Shown: positions 22,431-33,801 of the stretch, piece after piece
How positions within the stretch are numbered: position 1 is the stretch's first letter
Layout of the letters: every line of letters starts with the position of its first letter
DNA from: Streblospio benedicti
Taxonomy: Eukaryota; Annelida; Polychaeta; Spionida; Spionidae
NCBI GenBank assembly: GCA_019095985.1
Contig: CM032661.1
Location: 252,780 to 316,779 of the forward strand
Reading direction: 5' to 3'
Length of the DNA: 64,000 nt
Program-made: the position numbers and the translations under genes
Notes under the pieces: model-generated
What the model was told of the DNA's origin: nothing
Seen by the model: only the letters and a program-made list of their open reading frames with translations
The model's database searches: none

Positions 22431-23060
22431 CGCGTGAATGGGAGGCCACGTGGTGTTTGTACATCTATATCTCCAGAGGCAGGCTAGGTAGCCAACTGAG
22501 CCTAACCCAGGGGGGATCACAGGGCTATAGTTAACTCCTCTACACGGGACACGCCTTTTAACAGAGGATGGGGCTAGTAGTAACACTGTACGGTGGCGAC
22601 GTGCTTCGGTGGAAATCAGCAACTCAGTGACAGACGTACGACGTATCGGTTTTGGCGACACTGTGGAGGCCATGACTGGGGTTATCGCAAGCAACTCCTG
22701 TGTTAAGTGCTCTAACCACTGCAGAGGCACAACATGGACCTGCAGAGGCAGGCTATTTAGCCGACTGAGCCTCGGGGATATGGAGGGATCACATGCACTA
22801 GCTATAGTTTTCAAACTAGGTGAGTTCTTTTACGTGTAGAGGTGTGGCTCTCCTCTACACGGGACACGCCTTTTAACAAGGCTTCTGAACCTCCCCTTGG
22901 CGTCGCCACCGTCTAGTAGTAACACTGTACGGTGACGACGTGCTGTGTGGATATCAGCAACTCAGTGGCAGACGCACAACGTATCACTTTTGGCAACACT
23001 GTGTCTGCCATGACTGGGCCGTGAACTTGTGACGCAGGCAAATCCTGTTTTCAAGTCGTA
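22430..23060 (-). mobile_element. Tandem dimer of a tRNA-derived SINE
   Basis: Two units of about 300 bp (about 22440-22735 and 22736-23060) share GCAGAGGCAGGCTA, ACACGGGACACGCCTTTTAAC, AGTAGTAACACTGTACGGTG and ATCAGCAACTCAGTG. On the - strand each unit starts with a tRNA-like head: TGGTTAGAGCAC (A box) in one, and TCATTAGAGCG with AAGTTCACGGCCC (weak B box) in the other. The copy at 12.8 kb has only the body. Confidence 0.72.
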
Positions 23061-23499
23061 CGCTCTAATGACTGCATGAGCTATTGAGGACCACACTAAT
23101 AACCTGTGTTGACAGTAGTGACGATGCAATATTTACCAGGCAGGGGGTACTGGTGCATTTGGTAGGGGGACAGGTACTTTATTCAAGGTGCAAATTAAAG
23201 TAGGGGGACCTGAGGATTTTTCATTCTCGTTGGGCCCCTCGTTGGGCATGGGACATGTACTTATTTTCAGCTGCTGAAATCCCATTTCGAAGTGAGCGAA
23301 GCGGTACAAATTAACCGCGCGAATATTCATGGGAGGGGGCACAGACTGTTTTTATGTATAGAGGTCATGGGACATCAGTTTTTTTCCATCACATCAGTAT
23401 GGGACAAGACCTTTTTTCAGACAAGTTTTTCGATATGCACCGGTCCCCATGCCTGGTAAATATTGCACAGTCCCTCAGTACGTTTACATAGTCATAGGT

Positions 23500-24690
23500 T
23501 TACTGAGGTCCTCTTCTGATATCAGGCCTCAACTGGCCTCTGTCATTAGATCTTCATACGCATCGTCGCTTCGTGTAGTGACCCTGTAGGTTCTGGAGGT
23601 GCTGATACATTCTTCCCAGTCGTACATGTATTTAAAACGAGTGGTTCGATCTTTTCTCAGTGTTTGTCTAGTCTGCTTTCATCATTATGCATGAACACTA
23701 GGGGCATCTACAACACTCGTAGGTAGACTGTTCCATATGTTTGCACTCAGCTGCACAAACGAGAACTTCCTGATAGTGAGTCTTGTATGTATTTTGAAGA
23801 TTTTTTACTTATGCCCTCTGATCATTTTTGTTCATTTCAATAAAGTCTGTTGCACTACTGTCATATTTCTCTCTTAATATCTTTACATTTCTTTTACATC
23901 TCCTCTTACTCGGCGCTCGAGATTCAGCGGTAACTTCGTGTAGGTAGATTTAACTACTTTAGTCTTTCTTGATATGAGAGATCTTTAAAAAAACCTGGTA
24001 TTAATGTTGTGGCCCTCCGCTGAACATTTTCTATTGCTGTGATATCTTTTTTTAGGTAAGGGCCCAAACCTGATTTGCATATTCTAGGCAATTGGTCATC
24101 TATTGCGATTTTAAGTTCCTGCTTTTCTGGCCCCATAGTGTATGGTTTCATAGGTACTTTGGATTTGCCAGTATGCATTATAGCACACTTATTTAGATGA
24201 AACTTAGATGTGAATGTGTACGCCACTCAAACATATTGTCGATGTCCCTTTGTAAAATGCTACAATCATTTTCTTCAAATACATCTCCAAAAGCTTTTGT
24301 GTCATCTATGAATAAGAAGACCTCTGATCCTTCTACAGCATCAGGTAGAGAGTTTATATAAATTACAAAGAGGAATGGGCTGAAAACCGATCCCTGGAGG
24401 ATCCCACTTAGTATATCTTGCCAGTCTGAGCTCTCCTCATTTTACAACTGTGTACTCTCTTTTCTGTCAGTCAAAAAGGCTTCAAGCCATTCTAACGCAG
24501 GACCAATTACACAATAGAATTTTCACCTTTGAATGAGGCGTTTATGCGGCAACTTATCGAACGCTTTCATGAAATCCCAATAAATAATGCCAACACTCCC
24601 CCGTTGATCAGAATTTCAGTCCATCTATCAAGCACCTCTATCAGTTGTAGCACAGTGGAACATCCATTTATGAAACCGAATTGTTGATTA
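23500..24690 (-). mobile_element. Dead LINE fragment, CR1/Jockey-like reverse transcriptase
   Basis: The - strand encodes successive reverse transcriptase motifs: QQFGFINGCSTVLQLIEVLD, IYWDFMKAFDKLPHKRLIQ, GPALEWLEAFLTDRKES, GILQGSVFSPFLFVIYINSL, the active-site FIDDTKAF (usually FADDTK), then LKKDITAIENVQRRATTLIP and DLSYQERLK. The 3' part continues to about 23560 with SFVQLSANIWNSLP-like remains. The frame is broken by several indels and stops and the N-terminal endonuclease is absent, so it is a 5'-truncated, inactive copy. No RNase H domain seen. Confidence 0.85.
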
Positions 24691-24889
24691 CTCAGTGGTT
24701 TTGGGTATATGTGTATTTGTATCTGTGTATGGATTGGATGTCTAAGTTAATATCAACGTTGATGAATAACAACCCACATGACCAATACATAATATGCCCA
24801 ATTATATCAGAGAGATCAGGGAATTTCACTAAAATAAATTTCATGAAGGGAATGTTCAGGGAATTTGACTTTGGGCCTTTGGCTTTTAC

Positions 24890-25450
24890 TCAGTACTGTG
24901 TGTGTTTTGAAATACATATAGTAGAATCTGAAAGAAAAATGGAATTGAAATTGAGTTTAATCTTGTCAATTTCACTTCAATTCCATGTCAATTCCATTCC
25001 CACTTTAATTATTCTTTGATTCATTTCCATTTCAACTTGATTTAAGGCATAGTAGCCAACTCCTCACATCAAACCAATATACAGAGCCTTTGATTTTGAA
25101 GAGCAGCTCTGTACATGTATTTATGGAATATGAATGAGCACAAAGGATTATTAAAAATCATTTCTAAACTATGTTCTTTTATTTATATATATTTTTTTAC
25201 AATTGGTTTATATGTTATCATTGATGTTCATTATGTTTAGTATGCTCATTTTAGAAAATGGCCACTAAACCTTTTATAAATGCATCATACCTACGTTTAC
25301 TACCGATAATATGGAATTAGAATCAGAATTGGAATTGAAGTCATAGAATTTGAAATTGGAATTGAAGGCTGTTGAATTGGAATTGAACCTTGAGGGGAAA
25401 ATGGAATTGGAGTTGGAATTGACAAAACGGAATTGAACCCATCCCTGATC
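24890..25450. repeat. GAATTGGAATTG-rich low-complexity tracts
   Basis: Runs of GGAATTGAAATTGAG, TTCAATTCCATGTCAATTCC and, at 25310-25440, GGAATTGGAATTGAA-type motifs in both orientations. They may fold back on each other across about 300 bp. Not coding. Confidence 0.7.
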
Positions 25451-26191
25451 TCTGATGGGTTACACTTTGACGCTCTTGTGCCGACCAGAACACAAGGTCA
25501 CATCATAGTTTTGTCACAGGTTTTAGTCTTCGTAGATGCATGTGATGACAAGTGATAACTGCACTCATGCACATATGATAACAGCTATATTGCTTATCAA
25601 CTTCACTAGTCAATAAATGTGTAGCAGATGTTTATTTAACTAAGAGAATGAATAGATATTAGAGGAATTCTGTATTACCTCTAAGACCCAGAAACAAGGT
25701 AGTGTTTTGTAAAGAATGTCATTGTATGGGGACAGCTAATGCCTATATAGGTTATATTCTTATAATAACCAGTGAAAAGCCCCTGTGCTTATGTTGAATT
25801 TCCACGTGGTGTTTTCACATTTCATCCATACCAGATATATTGCTATCATGACCATTGGGCTATGCATGATTACACGTAGTATTGGCCAAACCTAGCCAAG
25901 CATCCAGCTGTAGTTATTATAGATAATAAATTATGTTGACAACTTGATGGGTTGTCTAAGCTGGATTTCATCTTACAAGTCATTAGTTGTTACAAAACCA
26001 TTAAGTATTTATCCGCATGAAACATAAACTGTGAAGTGTGAATCCATCTTTATAAGTGTGCTAAGTTTATAGCAGATATTTGTATTAATGGTAGACTAGT
26101 TTTAAATGTACTTTCTAAATCCAGTGTGAAAAATTAGATGAATTCAAACATTTAACATTTTTATTTTTAGGTTTCCTTGAAGATTACAACG
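25451..26191. other. Upstream region of the GCNT gene
   Basis: AT-rich and without coding sequence. A polypyrimidine tract and AG at 26169-26170 suggest that the coding exon begins with an intron in its 5' UTR; the first exon is not located. Confidence 0.45.
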
Positions 26192-29100
26192 ATGATGAGT
26201 TCTCACACTGTTTTCTCTTGGAAGAAACTGAGATGGGCCTGTTGCGGAGCAATCATTATTTTTTTGTTTATTACATATTTGTTTGAATATTGGAGTATAC
26301 GCCTTGTAAAAGAAGTCAAAAATGGCAAATCGAACTATAAATTGAAAGCCAGGATATATATTAATGATCGATCACCATCGTATATCCAAGAAGATCAGTT
26401 AGGTGTTTTGGTGGAAGCTCCAGAATCTTTTCCAATCAAAACTGATCCAGACAAGTATCGAGATCAAATGTTGTGGAATCAAAAATATAATCCAACCAAT
26501 AGTCATAATTCACCAGAAGAGAGAAAATCAATTGATGACATTAGCACAACAGTTGGTATTAAAAAAGTTCATTTTGTGACTACAAAGGACAATTTAAGAG
26601 AACAGTCTACAACAGTACCTTATTTTCTAAGAAAAAGTACAGGTGATCACAATACAAATCTTGAAAGTAGCATTCCACAAGTACACATTAATGATGCTAA
26701 TTGTGCAGGACTATTTAAAAATGATCCCGTAGCTCATCGAGAAGCACAGTTTTATCAGTCGCAACTTAGACGGGAATTTGCAACAGATGAAAATATTTTA
26801 GAAATGGCCAAGGATTGTAATAATTTCATTCATCAGAGACAATATATTATGTCATCATTGAGTAAAGAGGAAGAGGAGTTTCCAATTGCATACAGTATCT
26901 TGTTGTTTCAAGAAACAGATATGGTAGAAAGGCTTCTTCGTGCTATATATAGGCCTCAAAATTATTATTGCATACATGTTGATCAAAAATCGTCACAAAA
27001 TGTCCGAAAAGCGATGTCTGCAATAGCATCATGTTTTGACAATGTATTCATTGCTTCTAAATCAGTGGATGTGCAGTGGGGGTGGTTTAGTGTTTTGGAG
27101 CCTGAGCTAATATGTATGCAAGATCTATGGAAGTATCCAAAATGGAAATATTTCATAAATTTAACGGGACAAGAATTCCCATTAAAGACTAATTATGAAC
27201 TTGTAAAAATATTCAAGGCATTCAATGGTGCTAATAGTTTGGAAAGTACTGTGAAAAGGTAAGTTCTGTCCATTGAATTTTTTTGTTTGTTTTGTTTTTA
27301 AATGACGTGGTCATTGACTAAGATTTTGAATAACTTACAGATATTTAAAGGTTGTTGAAAATTGCTTTTGCCGTAACTGCTACCTTGAGTAAGATGTATA
27401 ATGCCAGCTTACCAATATGACACAGGGTCACGCAGGGTTTCAAAAGATTAATACAAAATGTTACAGTATGAATTCTTGCAATTTAGATTTACATCACAAT
27501 GATTACTTGTAAGATTTTAACTTAGAGATAATCAGGCCTGGATTTTGTACCATGCAGTTATTCGAAATGTGTACGGAAGATAGTTAAGGCAGTAAGATTA
27601 AAATGGATTTATCACAAATTCTAATGTATCTTTTTCAAAGATTTTAAAGATACAAACTTGTAGTTTACATTATTTATTATACATGCATTTTAATAATCAT
27701 GTAAATGTCGAAGTTTACAGTCTACTATCCAGGGGCTGTACTGCTCAGTCGACTCATTTACACCAGGCCATTGGGCCTTGGCGTCTTTGACACTCAGCGC
27801 TTTACCTTTGTCAACTCCCTGGGGAGCCTACAACACTGGCTGATTACAGCATTTGCTGCTGTAGCGCACACATGCTAATTACTCGCCTGACCTGTGCCTA
27901 TTTTACGTGTAGGTACCGCGGAGCAGTGTGATACCTGTTGGGGGAAAGTTTGCACAACACTCACCACCAGACCCGACTAGGAATCGAACCCATGACCTTC
28001 TGGTCACAAGTCCAACTCCCTATCTGTTTGACCATGGAAGCACACTGTTGATCACTTGTTTAAGACATTTAACAGACCTAAAGCTATGAAACTAGTTTTT
28101 TACCGTATGGCATAAACGACTGGTTAAAATACGCCTGTAGGAAACCCTGTCTATTCTGAAATAATAGATTGAAAGCCCTGATTATGATCTTACACCCTGT
28201 GTCATATTGGCAGGCATTCCTGTCTTTTGTTTTAATTTATTGGGTATGCGATTTTGTCATGAAAAAATATTGATCATTTTGTTTAATTTTTTAATGTTTT
28301 TCTTTTAGGCGCAATTTAGAAAGAATAGCTTATGTACATGAAGGATTTTATCCAACACCACAACGAAAAGATCCCCCTCCAAAGGATATAAATATTGCCA
28401 AGGGCTCTGTTCATATTGCTGTACAACGAGGTTTTGTAGACTTTGTCCTGCATAATTCAAAGGCTCTAGAATTCAAAAACTGGGTTAAAGATACAGGTGT
28501 TCCTGATGAAACGTTTTTTGCATCACTTAACGTCAGCCCTCAACTTGGGGTACCCGGTGCACTAACAGGTATTAGCAAAGTTTATCTTTATGAAGTTATG
28601 AAGTAACATTGATTACCCCCATAAATAATAGAAATTCTGCTTGGAAAATGGATCGCTCTGTCGTGTAAAATTACTTACTGTTACCTTAATATTACTAGAA
28701 AATCACCAATGATACAATTATTTTATGCCTAGACTTTAAGATAGGGTCCTCACGAGTACAAAATATTGGAGCCANNNNNNNNNNNNNNNNNNNNNNNNNN
28801 NNNNNNNNNNNNNNNNNNNNNNNNNNNNNNNNNNNNNNNNNNNNNNNNNNNNNNNNNNNNNNNNNNNNNNNNNNTCACCCCAGAGTAGTTTACAATACTA
28901 GTAAATATACTAGTATTTCCCTTATTATTGCTTATTATAAGAAAAAAAAGATTAAGATATTATTAAGATTTTTTATATTTTTTATTAAGATTTTTGCTTG
29001 AAAATTAAGATTTTTCATGGCAGTGATTAAGATTTTCAAAGCTGATGGGTTCACATCTCTGTATTTTGTGTCATGGACATGTTATTAACTTTAGTTGTAA

Positions 29101-29324
29101 TGTTTTAGGTTTGCATACTTAGCATTGGGGATCTTCCACTCCTTGCAAATAGGCCTGAATTATTTGCCAACAAATTCTACAGGGATTTTCACCCTTTAGC
29201 CTATGACTGCATGGAAGAGCTCATCTTTAACAGGACAAGAGAAGAATTTCTAGGGGACAGAATTTTCAATGCACAGTATTATTCACAGTTGGATTTTGTC
29301 AAGCATCATGTTGGATCTTTGTGA
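26192..29324 (+). CDS. Core-2-type beta-1,6-N-acetylglucosaminyltransferase (GCNT family), gap in gene
   Basis: Exons 26192-27258, 28309-28568 and 29109-29324 (TGA). The family transfers GlcNAc in beta-1,6 linkage to O-glycans or I-antigen chains in the Golgi lumen. The protein is type II: a short basic tail (WKKLRW), a membrane span of about residues 15-35 (CCGAIIIFLFITYLFEYW), a long stem to about 170, then the GT14 domain from about 225 (YYCIHVDQKSSQNVRKAMSA, IASCFDNVFIASKSVDVQWG, WKYFINLTGQEFPLKTNYEL, SVHIAVQRGFVDFVLHNS, DETFFASLNVSPQLGVPGAL). The last exon has SIGDLPLLANRPELFANKF, matching the family C-terminus. The segment between GVPGALTG and VCILSIG, which in GCNT1 includes conserved cysteines, should lie in one more exon. 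It is not in the visible sequence and presumably falls in the N gap at 28775-28874. Open reading extends upstream to 26177, but the first ATG is 26192. Confidence 0.9.
27730..28050 (-). mobile_element. tRNA-derived SINE in a GCNT intron
   Basis: On the - strand the unit starts near 28050 with a tRNA-like head: TGGTCAAACAGATAGGGAGT in the A-box area and GGGTTCGATTCCTAG (B box) complementary to 27977-27991. It is followed by a body of about 230 bp with GGTACCTACACG and AAAGCGCTGAGTGTCAAAG. Its head and body differ from those at 18.1 and 22.5 kb, so it is a third SINE family. Confidence 0.75.
28775..28874. other. Assembly gap (100 N) inside the GCNT gene
   Basis: Exactly 100 N, the conventional placeholder for a gap of unknown size. 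It falls between the second and last identified GCNT exons, where coding sequence is missing. Confidence 0.98.
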
Positions 29325-31566
29325 TATTAAGAAATGTTTTCTTTTCATTGGATGATTTTTAATATGTTCCTATCCAAAGGTTATGTGTCTGTGATACAAA
29401 TGTAACTAGAAGGGTACTCATTGGAGCACAATTAGTCCCAGCACCATTGAGTTATCTATCAGCAATTTAAACAAGAAATGTCAATTTTCACTCACTTTAA
29501 TAGTCAAAGTTTCAGCCGTTTTTATGGAATAGGACGCTAATCCCTACAAGCTGATCATCCAGCACCTAACTGCAGAGCTGATAAACTTAAGGCTATTCCT
29601 TCCCAAACCAGTACAAGAGAGTATTGGATCCCTATGAATCTTATAGTGGCCATAAATAAGGAGAACTAAGCCTATCAAAGTTTGAATGACAGAGGGGATC
29701 TTATCTTAGTTGAGTGCAACTTATATTAAAGGTGACTTTATACTCTGCCGTCATGCTTTAATGAACCTGTGCATTTTGAAACCCTATTACGCTTGTTTTG
29801 TCACACTAAGTTTCAACTGCAATTTGTTATTTTTCGTTGGATTGCCTGCTATAAAATAAAATAATGCCCCGCTGTAAGATAATGTCTCTAGAGCGTCCCT
29901 CTAGCAAGGCCATATCAGCTAGAGAACTGTCTAATGAGGTTTGTAAAGAAAACTTTGTCTATTCATCATTTTATTCATCACTTGCAAATAGAACAGAGAT
30001 GAACCAGAGAATATTTTTTTCATAGCTTCCAAAAGCTTTCCATTATTATTATTTTTTCTTCATATGTACCAGTGTTGTTCAAAGGAGTTCACTTGAGAAC
30101 TAGAAATATTTATGATTGATTCGTGTAATTCAGGGAGGTGTAGTACAGAATAGCAAACTTCAAGCTGACAATCCCATTCACATCAGAAATCTTAATTTAT
30201 GGTAGATTTGCACTAACACTGAGGCTCAACACTGCCATCTGCTCCTATTTTGATAAATAACGTTTAGTTTAAGTTCTATTTTCAGTCATGTCTTGTGGTG
30301 GGTGTTGAGCAAACTCAAAAAAACTGAGTTTTATGTCTGGCGAGTGAAAGCTAATGTTGGTGATCAGCACCTATGGTTGCGATTTGCTGTATGCTCCCCA
30401 GGGAGTTGAGAAAGATATAGTGACAAGGATGGTAATGACCTAGTGTTAATGTTAACGAGCTAGACTAGGGTAACAGTGAATTACGATTGCAAATGAGAAC
30501 ATTTACTATCATTAAAGAAATACTATTTATGAATATTTGTTGTGAATGATGTACACGCACACACACAAGGTTTCTCAACCCTTTCCAGATTATATCCATG
30601 GAAGAGCTTATCTAATAAGATCCATCACTGCTCACATAAATAATTTGGTTTCAGACATAGTGACTTATTTTAATCCAGTATGAGTTCTACCAAACATCCA
30701 ACCAATTAGTGATATAATTTAGTTCTCAGGTAAAATAAATCTATATAATTTGAATTTACACCCTCAAGATTGGTGCTAATCCTAGACAGGCCCTTAGAAA
30801 ATTGACAACCCCCACTTCGAATCTATTGTTAGTTGTAATTCTAATGAGACTTCATGATTGAAATTTAAATAGTATGCTACACATCTATTTAACAGAACTT
30901 TAAGTTAGTGCAAGTTCATAGGTAGAAACTTTTGTGAACATCTAAATTTTGCAGGAAATTGGTCTCGTCCGTTTCATTTGACATTTCCATATCAAAATCC
31001 CTAAAATCCACGTCTATTGAATATTTTTTTTAGCTGACTTGCTGTGAAACATCAAGCATGTGACCCCAGAACTATATTTGCATCGTGCCCCTGGGTGACA
31101 AATTGACTCTCCCATCCAAAATCGGAATAAGTAAAACTGATTTATTCCCCTGGGTGTAAAATTGTTTCAGCAAACCTCCACTTATTTTCTAAATAGTTTG
31201 CCCACCATGAAAATAAGTTGCTAGATTTTTTTTAGCTTTAGGTGTGAACCATATTCCTTATTGTAGGTAATAAATTTCACAATTTATGCACCATTTGCAT
31301 AGGGAGACTTTAATAAGTTGTGCATCTAAAAACAGTTCGTATGAATTGAAACTTTCAGTTTTCCCTTGGGCACCTCAAACTTAATATTAAAGACCAATTC
31401 ACAAATGCAAGTGAGCGGTATGGGACCTTATTGCCCTCTTGTAATTGTGAAGTTGCATTTTCAGTTGAGCCAAAATACTTCAAAATATAAAAAGTAACTA
31501 AATAACTAAGGCCCCATAAAAATAATAAAATGTTTCTCGTCCCCTATCGTCCTCGTCCCCTCCCTC
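29325..31566. other. 3' flank of GCNT, no gene seen
   Basis: AT-rich sequence with no convincing open frame or conserved protein similarity. It serves as 3' UTR and intergenic DNA. The end is marked by the start of SSR1-derived duplicate sequence at about 31567. Confidence 0.5.
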
Positions 31567-31920
31567 CATGATTTCAAGACAGCATTTGTAATAACTTGCA
31601 ACGTTAAGTAAATACTAAATGAAATTGTTAACAGTAAACATTCATAACTACACCAAGAGAACTTTCAATGTGTACCACTTAATGCATTCATTCGATGAAG
31701 ATACTTTCTTCCTACAATGTGATTGTATAGACAGTTGGAATATTTCCAAACAATTTTCGTAAAAATTCGTTTAAATATTAAAAAAAAATAAAATAAAGAT
31801 AAATTTCATTTTTTAATCCAAATCAAATGTTTTTTTTTTAAATTTTTTTGTAAATATATTATGCCCCATTTACTGTCTTTGGAAGATAATACTTACTGAG
31901 TTTATTAAGAGTTTCCTGCA
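31567..31920 (-). pseudogene. Displaced partial copy of SSR1 intron and penultimate exon end
   Basis: Nearly identical to 40511-40862, beginning CATGATTTCAAGACAGCATT. It includes the donor and the last codons of the penultimate SSR1 exon (complement of ACTCTTAATAAACTCA, then GTAAGT), then breaks off after TTTCCTGCAG. It cannot act as an exon because the rest is missing. Possible remnant of the local duplications or a mis-placed haplotype piece. Confidence 0.85.
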
Positions 31921-32201
31921 GCCTCCTGAACATTTTTATTGCCTCCCCAGTGATAAAAAATAAATGGCCCTCCCTCCTGGCTGCAAACAAACCAGCACCG
32001 TGTCAGAGGCCTGTCATTTGTTTGCTATGCACGCTAGATATTATACTTTATTGATTATATTAGTTGTTTTAAAAGTGATGTTAAATGATTTTGATAATAA
32101 AGACATTGTTCACATACAATTGTAACACATGTAGTTCATTCATGGACCAATATTCAACTTGAAAAATGAAAGATTTTGCGCGGAAGAAAAATAGAAAATA
32201 A
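31921..32201. other. Short AT-rich spacer
   Basis: No feature recognised. Ends with TAA, the target site copy of the satellite element that follows. Confidence 0.5.
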
Positions 32202-33737
32202 CAAGTAGTCGTCGGGAACACCGTAAATCTCCCCTTGCCCAATCAGGCCCTTTCCCCGATCAGGCCCTTTTAGGTCAATCAATTTTAAAATTAGTAATTC
32301 AAATTCATTGTACATACATGTATGAAGAATATCGTAGAGACAACACATCTAATCAGAATGAAAATAAAAACCCCATCGTATTTAAACTTCCTTCAAAAGT
32401 GGGCTAAAGTACACCAAAATCTAAATTCGTAAGAATTTGTTTTTAAAACACATTGTAAGTTCATCAAAAGTAGGCCAAAGTACACCAAAATCAAATCGGC
32501 TCTGGAGAGTGGTACAACGAAGCTAGATATGAAGTTTGGTGACCATAGGTCAAATACTTCTCCCTGTAGAGTGGTAACAAGATTTATTACGTAACGCTCA
32601 TACATTCGTAAAAAGTAGGCCAAAGTACACCAACGTCAATTCAACTGTGGAGACTAGTATAGTGTTCTTAACTGTAAAGTTTAATGACTATAGGTGAAAT
32701 ATTTATCCCAGTGCAGTGGTAACAATAGTTTTATTTGAATATTTCATGTTTTGAAAAGTAGGCCAAAGTACACCAATATCAAATCACGTGAGGAGAGTGG
32801 TATAGACATACCATATGTCAAGTTTGGTTATGTTAAGTCATAAACTGTTCCCAGGAGACAGATAAACACAAATTCGAAATAATTTGTTTTTAAAAACACA
32901 TCGTAACTTCATCAAAAGTAGGCCAAAGTACACCAAAATCTAATCAGCTCTGGAGAGTAGTACAACGAAGCTATATATGGAGTTTAGTGACCATGGGTCA
33001 AATACTTCTCCCTAAAGAGTGGTAACAAGGTTTATTACGTAATGCTCATAAGATCGTAAAAAGTACACCAATGTCAGTTCAACTGTGGAGACTAGTATAG
33101 TGAACTAAGATCGTAAAAAGTACACCAATGTCAGTTCAACTGTGGAGACTAGTATAGTGAACTTAACTGTAAAGTTTAATGACCATAGATGAAATACTTT
33201 TCCCAGTGCAGTGGTAACAATAGTTTTACTCAAATATTAAAAAAAAATCAAAAGTAGGCCAAAGTACACCAATATCAAATCAAATGAGGAGTGATATAGA
33301 CATACCAAATGTCAAGTTTGATGATGAGAAGTCATAAACTGTTCCCAGGAGACAGATAAATCAATTACGTAATAATTTGTTTTTTAAAAACACATCGTAA
33401 CTTCATCAAAAGTAGGCAAAAAAAGTACACCAAACTCTAATCAGCTCTGGAGAGTAGTACGAAGCTAAATATGAAGTTTGGTGACCATAGGTCAAAATAC
33501 TTCTCCCTGTAGAGTATTAACAAGGTTTATTACGTACAATCGAAAGTTCGTCAAAAGTAGGCCAAAGTACAAGCAAATTTTTTTTTGAGAACATTTTTCC
33601 TCAAACATATTCAATTTGCAAATCAATAGCTCAAGTAGTCTTCGAGTTATCAGCCTGTTTATTTTTTGCACGGACCGACGGCCACATAGAAGCAAAAGCA
33701 AGAAATCCCCCTTCGGACTTTGTCCGGGGGGAGATTT
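32202..33737 (-). mobile_element. Pearl-like satellite-carrying transposon, copy 1
   Basis: Read on the - strand it starts AAATCTCCCC, folds a short hairpin (GGACAAAGTCC), reads GGGGGATTTCTTGCTTTTGC, then carries tandem repeats and ends GGGGAGATTTACGGTGTTCC ... ACTACTTG. TTA/TAA flanks both ends. The core holds alternating units of about 150 and 160 bp, each starting AAAGTAGGCCAAAGTACACC. A 58-bp internal repeat of one unit segment lies at about 33050-33165. No protein-coding gene: frames open in stretches only because of unit composition. Confidence 0.75.
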
Positions 33738-33801
33738 AAAAAGTGAACCCCTTCTCATCTTTTTTATAAAATAAGAACGGAAAAAAGCAGCAAAATAAAT
33801 A

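Noticed and set aside
22263-22814. 183-codon open frame on the - strand
   Set aside because: It lies across SINE units and neighbouring repeat DNA and shows no domain; the GC-rich repeat composition explains its length.
26177-26191. Upstream extension of the GCNT frame
   Set aside because: It begins with TTG next to a splice acceptor; the first ATG is at 26192 and a type II anchor follows at the right distance.
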